Of a stretch of DNA of 17,507 nt, positions 6,819 to 13,586 are shown piece after piece. The number at the start of each line of letters is the position of its first letter. Position 1 is the stretch's first letter. The stretch comes from an uncultured Synechococcus sp. (GTDB lineage: Bacteria > Cyanobacteriota > Cyanobacteriia > PCC-6307 > Cyanobiaceae): positions 1 through 17,507 of the forward strand of contig CAJWZN010000014.1 of the NCBI GenBank assembly GCA_913050105.1, in the 5' to 3' direction. Made by a program: the position numbers and the translations under genes. Below the pieces are notes generated by a model. It had not been told where the DNA came from and searched no databases. It was given only the letters and a program-made list of their open reading frames with translations.

Positions 6819-9800
6819 TCAGGCGGCATCCGGGAGTCCGATCACCTGAGTGTGTGCTCCTCGAGCCTGGGTCACGCCGATCGTGCGTTCGGCAGCGCCG
6901 ATCATTGGCCGGCGATGGCTGACCACCATGAACTGGGCCTGTTCGGCCTGGCGCGCAATCAGAGCGGCCAGACGCTCCACGTTGACGCCGTCCAGGAAGC
7001 TGTCGACCTCATCGAGGGCATAGAACGGCGAAGGGCGGAATCGCTGCAAAGCAAACAGGAAGCTCAAGGCTGTCAGGGATTTCTCCCCACCCGACATGGA
7101 CGCAAGTCGCCGGACTGCCTTCCCCTTGGGATGCGCCACCAGGGTCAGCCCCCCTTCCAGCGGTTCTTCAGAATTCTCCAGTTGCAGATGACCGTCCCCC
7201 TCGGAGAGGGAGGCGAAGATCTCACGGAAATGGCCGTCCACGGCGGTGAAGGCTTCCATGAAGGCTTCCTGGCGCAATGTCGCCACTGTTTCGATTCGCA
7301 GCAGCAGTTCCTCCCGTTCGCTGTTGAGCACGTCAAGCCGTTCGTTCAGCTCCGCCAAGCGCAGTTCCAGTGCGTTCAGCTCCTCCAGCGCGAGCATGTT
7401 CACGGGCTCCAGCGCTTCCATGCGCCGTTGGATGGCCTGCAATTCACCCTGCAGCGCTTCGAGACCGCTCAAGCGCAGCTCCTCTGGAATCTCCGGCCGG
7501 GGATCCGGCAAGGACTGCTCCATCTCCTGAAGCCGAATCGTTCCACTGCGCTGTTCCTCGATCAGTCCGTCCCGCTCCTCCTTGAGGCGCTCCAGGTTCC
7601 ATTCGGCCTGCTGCAGTGCCTGTCGTTGTCGCCCCACCTCGGCTTCCGCTGCGTCCCGAGCTCGGCGTTGTTCACCGAATCGCTCCTGAAGTTCGGATTG
7701 CTGCTGCTGCAGGGTGTTGCGTTTTTCCTGCAGGTCCTGCTGCTGCTGACGCCAGGAACCATGGGCTGTGGAAAGGGCCTGAACCGCCTCCTGAAGGCGC
7801 TGTTCTTCCGCTTCCAGCGCTTGGCGCTGGTCGCCGAGTCGTTCCAGAGCGAGTTGCCGCTCGCGCTTGGCATTCAGCAATTCATCCCGCTTGCTGCGGG
7901 CACTTTCCAGTCGTCCGTCAGCTGCTTCAAGGTCCTGTTGCAGTTGCTGCCAGGCCGCGGCGTCGTCGTTGGTTCCGCTGCTCTGTTCTGCGGCTTCCAG
8001 CCGTTGCAGATCCTCCTGCAGCGGTGTCAGTTCCAGCCCGATCGCATCAAGGCGCTGCCGCTGAGAGGCCTGATCCTGCTGCAGACGAACCAAGCGCTCT
8101 GCCCTTTGCCGGCTGCGCTCCAGCAGTGGACCGTGGTTGCGGTGCGCAGCGTTTCGTTCGGCCACGAGGGCGGCCTGTCGTTGCTCCAGCTCGCGCAGCT
8201 GCGGCTTCAACTGCTCCAGGCTCTGACCGAGTTTGCTCTCTTCCCGTCTGCAGGCTGCCAGGGTCTCGCCCAGCTCCAACAGCCTGCGCCGCAGTGGTTC
8301 GGCTTCGTCCTGGTCATTGGCGCGGCCAAAGCTGAGTCCACCGCTGCGTTGGGAGAAGCTTCCGCCTGTCATGGCGCCGCTTTTTTCCAGCAATTCCCCT
8401 TCCAGAGTCACGGCCCGTGAGCGCCCCAGCTGCTGACGTGCACTGGCCATGTCGCTGAATACCAGGGTGTCGCCAAAGACATAGGCGAACACCTGGTCGT
8501 AAACCGGCTCGAAGCGCACCAGCTCAACGGCCCTGCCGATCAGCCCCGCCCCGCTGTCCCCGCCGGGACGGCTGCCGCGGGTGAAGGCGGCTCCGCCACC
8601 GCTGTTCCCAGGGGCTCGAATCTTGTTCAGTGGCAGGAAGGTGAGCCGACCGGCCCTCCGATTTTTGAGCAGTTCAATCGCCCGGGCCGCGATGCGGTCG
8701 TCGTCAACGACCACCTGGCCGAGGCGTGCGCCGGCGGCCACTTCCAGAGCAAGTCGATGGAGGTCATTCACTTCGCCGAGCTGCGCCACCGGCCCATGGA
8801 TTCCATCCAGACCTGCCTCCAGCAGCAACCGCAGAGCCCCGGTGCCCCTGCTCTCCTGCAGCGCATCCCGGCGGCTTTCCATCCGGGCGATCTCCCGTTC
8901 AAGCCTGGTCTGTTCCTGTTCCAGCCGCGCCCTTGTGCGCTGCTGAATAGCCAGGGAGTCAGCGGCCTGCTGCACCGCCTGTTTTCCTGTGGCGAGTGCA
9001 TGCAACAGGTTTTGCCAGTCCTGTTCCAGCTGTTCAAGACGTTGCTGAACGGTCTGTTCGTCTTCGCCGTCCTGGCTTTGCTCCTGCTGCAGTTCCACCA
9101 GCCGTTCCGCTTCCTGCCGCAGTCGTTCCTGAAGCTGCTGCTGCTCCTCCTGAAGAGGGCCGAGAGCGGTAAGAAGCTCCTGGCGGCGTGTACTGCGGCG
9201 TTTTTGCTCCTCCAGCCATGCCCCGGAGCGGCCAGCTACGTCCGCCAGCCGCCGGCGTGACATCTCCACTGCTGATTCCGCGGCACGGCACCCCTCCTCC
9301 GCCACCGCCAGGGCTTCATTTTGAGGATCGCCCTCCAGTTCCCGCGCCTGCAACTGCCATCGCTGCCGGCGATTGGCCAGATCGTGGCGCAGCCCCTGCA
9401 GCCGCTGGCCCTCGTCCTGATGCTGGGTTGCCTGGCGCTCCAGCTCACGACTGCTGGTTTCGAGCCCTGCCAGCTCTGCCTGGACGGCCAGCAACTGATC
9501 TTCCCCTAAAGCTTTGACCTGGTCCTGAAGAGTTGTCAGAACATCGGAGGCCTTGGCGAGTTGCTCGCGACCACTGGCAATGGCTGTGGCATCGCGTTGC
9601 TCCTGGGCTTCAAGAGCCTGTTGGCGATTGGCGAGATCCTTCAGAGCCTGCTGGGCCGCTTCAAATGCGAGCACCATTTCCTGACGACGACCCAGCTGCA
9701 TTCGTTCGCGCAGGTCCTGGTACTGCCGGGCCTTGGCACAGTCCTTTTCCAGCCGCTGGCGGCTCGCCAACAGTTCCTGCTCGATGATCCGGCAGCGTTC

Positions 9801-10427
9801 CTGGCGTTCCTGAACGTCGTCGAGCTTGCGCTTGGTCTGATCGATGCGGCTGTCGAACAGGGCGACACCAGCCAATTCGTCGATCAGGCCGCGGCGGTCG
9901 CGGTTGCTCATCGACACAATCCGAGTCACATCGCCCTGCATCACGACATTGCTGCCTTCAGGATCGATGCGAAGACGACGCAGCTGGGTCTGCAGTTGCT
10001 GCAGGTTGCAGGCCACGCCATCGGCGCTGTAGCTGGAGCTGTAGGAGCCCCCGGGCATCACCCGCAGCTTGCGGGTCACCGTCCATTCGGTTTGTCCGGC
10101 TTTGATCCATGGTCCGTCCTCTGGAGCTTCCAGCCCCTCCTCAGCGGCATCGGGCTGCCAATCGTTGAGATCGAAACGAACGCTGACGCTGGTTTCAGCC
10201 GCTTTGCCGGCTTTCAGCATTCCGCTGTTCACGAGGTCCGGCAGGCGATCTGCGCGCATGCCTCGGCTGGTGGCCAGGCCAAGACAAAACAAAACACCAT
10301 CAAGGATGTTGCTTTTGCCCGACCCGTTTGGCCCCGTCACAACGGTGAATCCCTCTTCAAGAGGGATCGTCATCGCTCCACCGAACGACTTGAAGTGCGT
10401 CAGCCCAACCTGATTGATGTAGACCAA
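6819..10427 (-). CDS. smc: Chromosome segregation protein SMC
   Basis: 1202 residues, normal length for bacterial SMC. The N-terminal ATPase half has YINQVGLTHFKSFGG and Walker A GPNGSGKSN (residues 32-40), then the Q-loop VVMQGDVTRI. Two long coiled coils, very rich in Gln, Glu, Leu and Arg, flank a hinge near residues 525-690 (GIHGPVAQLGEVNDL to LEGELLEKSGAMTGGSFS). The C-terminal half has the ABC signature MSGGEKSLTA (about 1111-1120), Walker B FYALDEVDSF (D1139/E1140) and the H-loop VVSHR (H1171). SMC dimers with ScpA/ScpB load onto DNA and compact and resolve the chromosome. The start is TTG at 10427-10425 (MVYINQ), the normal family start. An upstream small gene and the downstream PRC-barrel gene share the strand. 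Confidence 0.97.
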   Translation of the reverse strand: MVYINQVGLTHFKSFGGAMTIPLEEGFTVVTGPNGSGKSNILDGVLFCLGLATSRGMRADRLPDLVNSGMLKAGKAAETSVSVRFDLNDWQPDAAEEGLEAPEDGPWIKAGQTEWTVTRKLRVMPGGSYSSSYSADGVACNLQQLQTQLRRLRIDPEGSNVVMQGDVTRIVSMSNRDRRGLIDELAGVALFDSRIDQTKRKLDDVQERQERCRIIEQELLASRQRLEKDCAKARQYQDLRERMQLGRRQEMVLAFEAAQQALKDLANRQQALEAQEQRDATAIASGREQLAKASDVLTTLQDQVKALGEDQLLAVQAELAGLETSSRELERQATQHQDEGQRLQGLRHDLANRRQRWQLQARELEGDPQNEALAVAEEGCRAAESAVEMSRRRLADVAGRSGAWLEEQKRRSTRRQELLTALGPLQEEQQQLQERLRQEAERLVELQQEQSQDGEDEQTVQQRLEQLEQDWQNLLHALATGKQAVQQAADSLAIQQRTRARLEQEQTRLEREIARMESRRDALQESRGTGALRLLLEAGLDGIHGPVAQLGEVNDLHRLALEVAAGARLGQVVVDDDRIAARAIELLKNRRAGRLTFLPLNKIRAPGNSGGGAAFTRGSRPGGDSGAGLIGRAVELVRFEPVYDQVFAYVFGDTLVFSDMASARQQLGRSRAVTLEGELLEKSGAMTGGSFSQRSGGLSFGRANDQDEAEPLRRRLLELGETLAACRREESKLGQSLEQLKPQLRELEQRQAALVAERNAAHRNHGPLLERSRQRAERLVRLQQDQASQRQRLDAIGLELTPLQEDLQRLEAAEQSSGTNDDAAAWQQLQQDLEAADGRLESARSKRDELLNAKRERQLALERLGDQRQALEAEEQRLQEAVQALSTAHGSWRQQQQDLQEKRNTLQQQQSELQERFGEQRRARDAAEAEVGRQRQALQQAEWNLERLKEERDGLIEEQRSGTIRLQEMEQSLPDPRPEIPEELRLSGLEALQGELQAIQRRMEALEPVNMLALEELNALELRLAELNERLDVLNSEREELLLRIETVATLRQEAFMEAFTAVDGHFREIFASLSEGDGHLQLENSEEPLEGGLTLVAHPKGKAVRRLASMSGGEKSLTALSFLFALQRFRPSPFYALDEVDSFLDGVNVERLAALIARQAEQAQFMVVSHRRPMIGAAERTIGVTQARGAHTQVIGLPDAA

Positions 10428-10477
10428 CAGGAAAGGCGGCTGTCAGCGGGCTGAACGTAGCGGAGCTCACGAAAAGC

Positions 10478-10837
10478 TCAAGCCCGTCGTAACTGACACG
10501 TTCCATCGCTGATCAACAGAATGCCGATTAGATCGCCATCTCTGAGCTGAACCTGAACGGGGGCGGCTGGGTTCTGTGGCAGAGCACCGCTGTATCGGCC
10601 GGCCATCACCCGTTCAGCCCAGCCCCGGTTCCCTGAGACAGCAGCACTTCGCGGCTCCAGCCACGCCAGCCGATGGGCGGGCAGAGCGGACGCTGTCTGG
10701 GGTGGTCGATCGAGGCAGGGGAGCTTATTCAGCCTCCAGGTTCGACAGGTCTCACCGTCTTCCAGCAGAAGATCGAAATGGCAGCCGTTTGGGTCATCGG
10801 GGGCTCCGGTGTGGCGCAGCAGGGCATATCGGGGCAT
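10478..10837 (-). CDS. Small protein resembling the LigD 3'-phosphoesterase domain
   Basis: 119 residues, ATG at 10837 (MPRYALLRHTGAP). Not a family I can name with certainty. The order of motifs resembles the 3'-phosphoesterase (PE) domain of LigD: GCHFDLLLEDG compares with HYDFRLE, RTWRLNKLP with the SWAVPKGP strand, then PAHRLAWLEPRSAAVSGNRG and RVMAGRY with the HPLDYxxFEG...G.v..WD.G.y segment. In the PE domain the first His is a metal ligand, and His and Asp-type residues are kept here. If correct it could trim 3' phosphates or ribonucleotides in DNA repair. It is about 50 bases upstream of smc on the same strand, which fits a DNA-related role. The match is from memory of the family pattern, not an alignment. 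Confidence 0.6.
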   Translation of the reverse strand: MPRYALLRHTGAPDDPNGCHFDLLLEDGETCRTWRLNKLPCLDRPPQTASALPAHRLAWLEPRSAAVSGNRGWAERVMAGRYSGALPQNPAAPVQVQLRDGDLIGILLISDGTCQLRRA

Positions 10838-10909
10838 TGAGCTGATTGGTGGGACTGTTGCAGCTGATTAACTCTCACTACTCTTGGCTGAGAATCGATC
10901 GCGCGTTCC

Positions 10910-11326
10910 ATGGATACGCAGCCGAACGGCAGCTTCGAGCATCACTTCCGGGAACGATTTGACAGCCTGCTGCCCAGCATCCGTGAACGCTGGCCGGATC
11001 TGGCTCAGCACACTCTGGAGGCGACCCGCGGAAGCATTGATGAGGTCGCCCGTCTCATCGAACAGAACACTGGTTTGACGCCACAGGGTGTGCGCGAGCA
11101 ACTCGAGGAGCTGATGCATTCAGCCGGAGCGAGCGGTCGTCAACTGGCCGACAGCCTGGATCCTCTTGAGCAGCAGCTCGAGCAATTGCTGGACGAGTTG
11201 AACACCACTCTTCGTCCTCGGATTGAACGGCCGGTCCGACAGCGACCATTGCTTGCCCTTGGCGTGGCTCTTGGTGTGGGAGTGATACTCGGCTCCATGC
11301 TCAGCGGCGGTCGGCGTTCCCGATGA
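10910..11326 (+). CDS. CsbD/ElaB-like protein with C-terminal membrane anchor
   Basis: 138 residues from ATG 10910. Residues about 15-70 (LPSIRERWPDLAQHTLEATR, then GSIDEVARLIEQNTGLTPQG) carry the W..L....L....G..d.......G pattern of the CsbD-like stress family. The middle is helical and amphipathic, and the end RQRPLLALGVALGVGVILGS followed by Gly/Arg-rich residues copies the single membrane anchor of ElaB/YqjD (DUF883) proteins. ElaB/YqjD proteins anchor to the inner membrane and bind stationary-phase ribosomes in E. coli; whether that holds here is unknown. Its stop overlaps the start of the next gene (ATGA), so the two are translationally coupled. Confidence 0.75.
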   Translation: MDTQPNGSFEHHFRERFDSLLPSIRERWPDLAQHTLEATRGSIDEVARLIEQNTGLTPQGVREQLEELMHSAGASGRQLADSLDPLEQQLEQLLDELNTTLRPRIERPVRQRPLLALGVALGVGVILGSMLSGGRRSR

Positions 11327-11709
11327 CGGATTCTCAGCGCACTCGAGGTTTTGGCGCCGCAGCCCGGGTGACGGCTCTGGCGGCTTCAGTGATGGATCTG
11401 CATGTGCGAATGGCACTGCAGGAGGTGGATCGGGACAAACGACGCCTGATCAGCGGCGGTTTGTTCCTGGCCATTGGTGGTACCTCAATGCTGCTGGCAT
11501 TGCTGGCTGCTGAGGTGGCCCTGGTGTTGTGGATCCAGCAGCAGTGGTCTCTCTCTCTGATCCAGGCTCTTCTGGCTCTGGCCACGACCAACCTTGTTCT
11601 TGCAGGCCTCAGCCTGCGTGTTGGGGGACAGATCCTCAAGGCACCCTTCCTGACCCAGACACTGGAGAGTTTGAGTCGATCGGTCCGTGCGCTCCTGGGG
11701 CGCGATTGA
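11323..11709 (+). CDS. Phage holin superfamily III-like (DUF1469) membrane protein
   Basis: 128 residues, ATG 11323 in an ATGA overlap with the previous gene. An amphipathic N-terminal part (AARVTALAASVMDLHVRMAL then QEVDRDKRRL) leads to two membrane spans, about residues 43-70 (LISGGLFLAIGGTSMLLALL) and 77-102 (LSLIQALLALATTNLVLAGL). This is the layout of the Phage_holin_3_6/DUF1469 family, which, despite the name, is a common chromosomal membrane protein usually found beside DUF883/ElaB-like genes, as here. Not evidence of a prophage. It ends one base before the convergent methyltransferase gene. Confidence 0.78.
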   Translation: MTDSQRTRGFGAAARVTALAASVMDLHVRMALQEVDRDKRRLISGGLFLAIGGTSMLLALLAAEVALVLWIQQQWSLSLIQALLALATTNLVLAGLSLRVGGQILKAPFLTQTLESLSRSVRALLGRD

Positions 11710-11710
11710 G

Positions 11711-12877
11711 TCAGCGGATGGCGTAGTGCAACCAGCGGCAGTCGATTCCACCATTACTGATGGGGATGCGACGGCAAGCCTTGAGCCGCAACGCACCGGT
11801 GATGGCGGCATTACCGCTGAGCAGCCACAACTGCCAGCCAGAAGCCTGCTGTCGTGCGAACTGCCCCAAGGAGCGGTAAAGCGGCTCGAGATCGTCGTCT
11901 GCTCCGAGCCGCTGCCCGTAGGGCGGATTGCAGACCAGAACGCCTGGACTGTCCGGGAGGACCTGTTGTTCAAACGACCCCGTGTGAATGGTGATCAGGC
12001 CATTCAGCCCAGCGGCATCGATATTCGATCGGGCCTGATCGGCGATGTGCGGATCCTGCTCAAAACCGATCACAGGAGGGAGCTCCAGATCGTTGCGGCG
12101 GCATTGCCGGGCCCGCTTGCACTCCCTCTCCCATAGCTCAGGGGCAAAATCAGCCCAGCCTTCCAACGCAAAGGATCGGTTCAGGCCTGGGGCCTGATTG
12201 AGGGCCATGGAAACGGCTTCGATCAGCAGGATTCCGCTGCCGCAACAGGGATCGACAAGGGGAACCTGTCCGTCCCAGCTGCTCAGACGTATCAGGCCAG
12301 CAGCCAGATTCTCTTTGATTGGCGCAGCGCCCATCGCGGCTCGATAGCCGCGCCGATGCAGGCTTCCGCCGCTGCCATCGATGCTGAGGGTGGCTTCGCC
12401 ACGGTTGAGGTGTAGGTGCAGTGCAAGGTCTGGATTCTCCAGCTCTATCGAGGAGCGCTTCCCCCAGATGCTTCGCTGCTTGTCCACCAAGGAATTCTTC
12501 ACCTGCAGAGCAGAGAAATGACTGTGGTTCAGCTCTGGCGCCGTTCCTGTCACGTCAACCCGGAAGGTCATGGAAGGATGCAGCCATTGCTCCCAGTCGA
12601 GGGCTTGTTGAACTCCTGAGTAGAGATCGTGTCGTCCCTGGCAGGGGAAGCGACCGACTTCTCGTAACAGGCGGAAAGGGAGACGGGCCTGGAGATGAAG
12701 CCTGTAGAGACAGGCCATGTCGGCTTGAAAAGCCGCGGCTCGACGCAGGGGTTGGACTGCCTTGGCACCAAGAGTTTCAAGCTCTTGGCAGCCAGTTGAT
12801 TCGAGCCCCTGGGGCAGCACCGCAACAGCGGACAGTCGATGTTCTCGATGCAAGGCGGTTGTGCTCCAGACCACCAC
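11711..12877 (-). CDS. THUMP-domain rRNA/tRNA guanine-N2 methyltransferase (RlmL/RlmK type)
   Basis: 388 residues. An N-terminal THUMP-like RNA-binding region (about 50-165) includes HLQARLPFRLLREVGRFPCQ and SIDGSGGSLHRRGYR. The methyltransferase domain has SAM motif I VDPCCGSGILLIEA (about 208-221), the acidic end of strand 2 GFEQDP, and the catalytic NPPYG (317-321), typical of N2-guanine or N6-adenine methylation. Family fit is the RlmL N-terminal half (23S m2G2445); a tRNA substrate as in Trm14/TrmN cannot be excluded. The start is GTG at 12877 (or 12874); an internal start closer to VAVLPQGLE is possible. It is divergent from ssrA, with starts separated by only a few tens of bases. Confidence 0.88.
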   Translation of the reverse strand: MVVWSTTALHREHRLSAVAVLPQGLESTGCQELETLGAKAVQPLRRAAAFQADMACLYRLHLQARLPFRLLREVGRFPCQGRHDLYSGVQQALDWEQWLHPSMTFRVDVTGTAPELNHSHFSALQVKNSLVDKQRSIWGKRSSIELENPDLALHLHLNRGEATLSIDGSGGSLHRRGYRAAMGAAPIKENLAAGLIRLSSWDGQVPLVDPCCGSGILLIEAVSMALNQAPGLNRSFALEGWADFAPELWERECKRARQCRRNDLELPPVIGFEQDPHIADQARSNIDAAGLNGLITIHTGSFEQQVLPDSPGVLVCNPPYGQRLGADDDLEPLYRSLGQFARQQASGWQLWLLSGNAAITGALRLKACRRIPISNGGIDCRWLHYAIR

Positions 12878-12889
12878 TTCTGTCAGAAT

Positions 12890-13200
12890 GGCAGCGTCCG
12901 AATTTTTCGGACTAGGTGATTCACACCGGTGTTTCGGACAGCGGTTCGATTCCGCTCAGCTCCATTCCTGCCCTTCTGGGGCTGCAATGGTTTCGACGGG
13001 ACATAAGGAGGGTGACTGAAGCCTGCTCGGTTAGAGCAAATCCCGTAACTGCGAACAACATCGTACGTTTCTCCCGTCAAGCAGCCCCTGTTGCTGCCTG
13101 ACCCTTTTAAGGGAGATGGGGTGAGGTCAGCCTTATCACCCAATTGACCCATGGGGGCTGGAAGGCCCCTTTAACCATTCCACCGCAGTCGATCTCAGGG
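12890..13200 (+). ncRNA. ssrA: tmRNA, permuted two-piece form
   Basis: Ends are approximate. The acceptor piece comes first and ends with T arm AGCGG-TTCGATT-CCGCT and acceptor strand CAGCTCC plus discriminator A (12957-12964). The coding piece starts at 12978 with GGGGCTG, which pairs with CAGCTCC, followed by the tmRNA signature GGTTTCGACGGGA. The 13 bases between (12965-12977) would be removed in processing. The tag ORF is at 13051-13101. Behind it are hairpin CCCT-TTTA-AGGG, an H-type pseudoknot made of GGGTGA (13119-13124) with TCACCC (13136-13141) interleaved with GGTCA (13125-13129) and TGACC (13145-13149), and hairpin GGGGC/GCCCC (13154-13169). With SmpB it rescues stalled ribosomes. 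Two-piece tmRNA is known for marine picocyanobacteria. A weak -10 (CAGAAT, 12884-12889) and a 7-bp hairpin at 12896-12912 lie at the 5' side. Confidence 0.95.
13051..13101 (+). other. tmRNA proteolysis tag reading frame
   Basis: Resume codon GCG at 13051, preceded by GTAACT, encodes ANNIVRFSRQAAPVAA and ends with TGA. The hydrophobic end PVAA is the kind of C terminus recognised by ClpXP/ClpAP-type proteases. The tag is of the picocyanobacterial type. Any longer open frame through this region is not a protein gene. Confidence 0.93.
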
Positions 13201-13210
13201 ATCAGGCTTT

Positions 13211-13247
13211 TGCGGATAAAACGGTCTGCGGATAAATCTGCGGATAA
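13211..13247. repeat. Three direct TGCGGATAA boxes (DnaA-box-like)
   Basis: TGCGGATAA occurs at 13211-13219, 13227-13235 and 13239-13247, all in the same orientation, with start-to-start spacing of 16 and 12 bases. The reverse complement TTATCCGCA differs from the consensus DnaA box TTATCCACA at one position. They lie just beyond ssrA at the edge of the putative element. Possible roles: initiator or DnaA binding at an element origin, or arm-type sites for an integrase/excisionase. The repeat is seen directly; the role is inference. Confidence 0.7.
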
Positions 13248-13320
13248 CTTGCACTGCCTTCTCGTGAGCACTGGAGGTGGGCCGCTGAAGCTTTGATTGC
13301 CTAATTGTTATCAGTTGTAT

Positions 13321-13360
13321 GCGTGTACATGCGCGTACATGCGTGTGCTCGCGTGTGCTT
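13321..13360. repeat. Four tandem 10-bp repeats, alternating purine/pyrimidine
   Basis: Copies: GCGTGTACAT, GCGCGTACAT, GCGTGTGCTC, GCGTGTGCTT, end to end. The period matches one helical turn, so bound proteins would sit on one face. The stretch 13317-13348 is an unbroken purine/pyrimidine alternation, a sequence type prone to Z-DNA. Tandem repeats upstream of a replication gene are typical of iterons, though iterons are usually longer (about 17-22 bp). Confidence 0.8.
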
Positions 13361-13381
13361 AAGTCCTCGATAATCGTTGGG

Positions 13382-13402
13382 ACTAACTGAGGCTTAGTTT
13401 TT
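13382..13402 (+). terminator. Weak terminator-like hairpin
   Basis: ACTAA (13382-13386) pairs with TTAGT (13394-13398) around a 7-base loop, followed by five T. The stem is short and AU-rich, so termination would be weak. It might end transcripts from ssrA. Confidence 0.25.
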
Positions 13403-13477
13403 GGAATTGGGTGTTGACGGGAAGAAGCTGAAGCATTAAGTTCTTTCCAACGGCGGGATCAATTCCAGAACGCCGGT

Positions 13478-13495
13478 CCTCAACGAAGGTTGAGG
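13478..13495. promoter_or_regulatory. Perfect 7-bp hairpin in the gene-free region
   Basis: CCTCAAC-GAAG-GTTGAGG, 7 perfect pairs with a 4-base loop and no T run. Just upstream CGGCG (13451-13455) can pair with CGCCG (13471-13475). Could be an RNA leader structure, an operator or part of an origin. Confidence 0.4.
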
Positions 13496-13511
13496 TGGTT
13501 GCCATTGCTTA

Positions 13512-13552
13512 TTTGCTCTTATCAAGACGCTGAAGCGCATAAGTAGAGCAAA
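13512..13552. promoter_or_regulatory. Long interrupted inverted repeat upstream of the HTH gene
   Basis: TTTGCTCT (13512-13519) and AGAGCAAA (13545-13552) form a perfect 8-bp inverted repeat. Nested inside are CTTAT/ATAAG and CGCT/AGCG. It ends 34 bases before the HTH gene start, a position suited to an operator for the element's own HTH regulator or a cruciform-forming site. Confidence 0.5.
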
Positions 13553-13586
13553 AACTTCAACGCTAACAACCACTTTCGACCCCTAA

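Larger units (their letters stand above)
13248..13586. other. Gene-free control region between ssrA and the HTH gene
   Basis: No convincing protein gene. A short frame at 13319 lies inside the tandem repeats and is not supported. The stretch holds the four 10-bp repeats, a weak terminator-like hairpin, a TTGACG at 13413-13418 (-35-like, no good -10 partner), a perfect hairpin and a long inverted repeat, listed separately. With the TGCGGATAA boxes before it, the whole reads like a composite origin/regulatory region. Confidence 0.55.

Noticed and set aside
6456..8420. Long plus-strand open frame of 654 codons
   Set aside because: It lies antisense to the smc and PRC-barrel genes, which have clear motifs. 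Low stop frequency on the antisense strand of Gln/Glu/Leu-rich GC-rich coding DNA explains it, and its translation shows no domain.
9561..10454. Plus-strand open frame opposite the smc N-terminal half
   Set aside because: Shadow of smc; no recognisable motif and no ribosome-binding site.
11323..11709. Holin gene as evidence of a second prophage
   Set aside because: DUF1469/holin-3_6 proteins are common chromosomal membrane proteins beside ElaB/DUF883-type genes, as found here.
12913..12964. tRNA-like sequence with a T arm and acceptor end
   Set aside because: It has no D arm or anticodon arm. It is the acceptor piece of the two-piece tmRNA, pairing with GGGGCTG at 12978-12984, not a tRNA gene or fragment left by integration.
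12916..13101. Plus-strand open frame of 61 codons
   Set aside because: It is the tmRNA tag frame read through the structured RNA, not a protein gene.
13321..13360. CRISPR-like array
   Set aside because: Repeats are 10 bp with no spacers between them, so this is a simple tandem array, not CRISPR.
13319..13390. 23-codon frame starting ATGCGTGTACAT
   Set aside because: It lies entirely on the tandem repeats and hairpin, has no ribosome-binding site, and codes for a low-information peptide.
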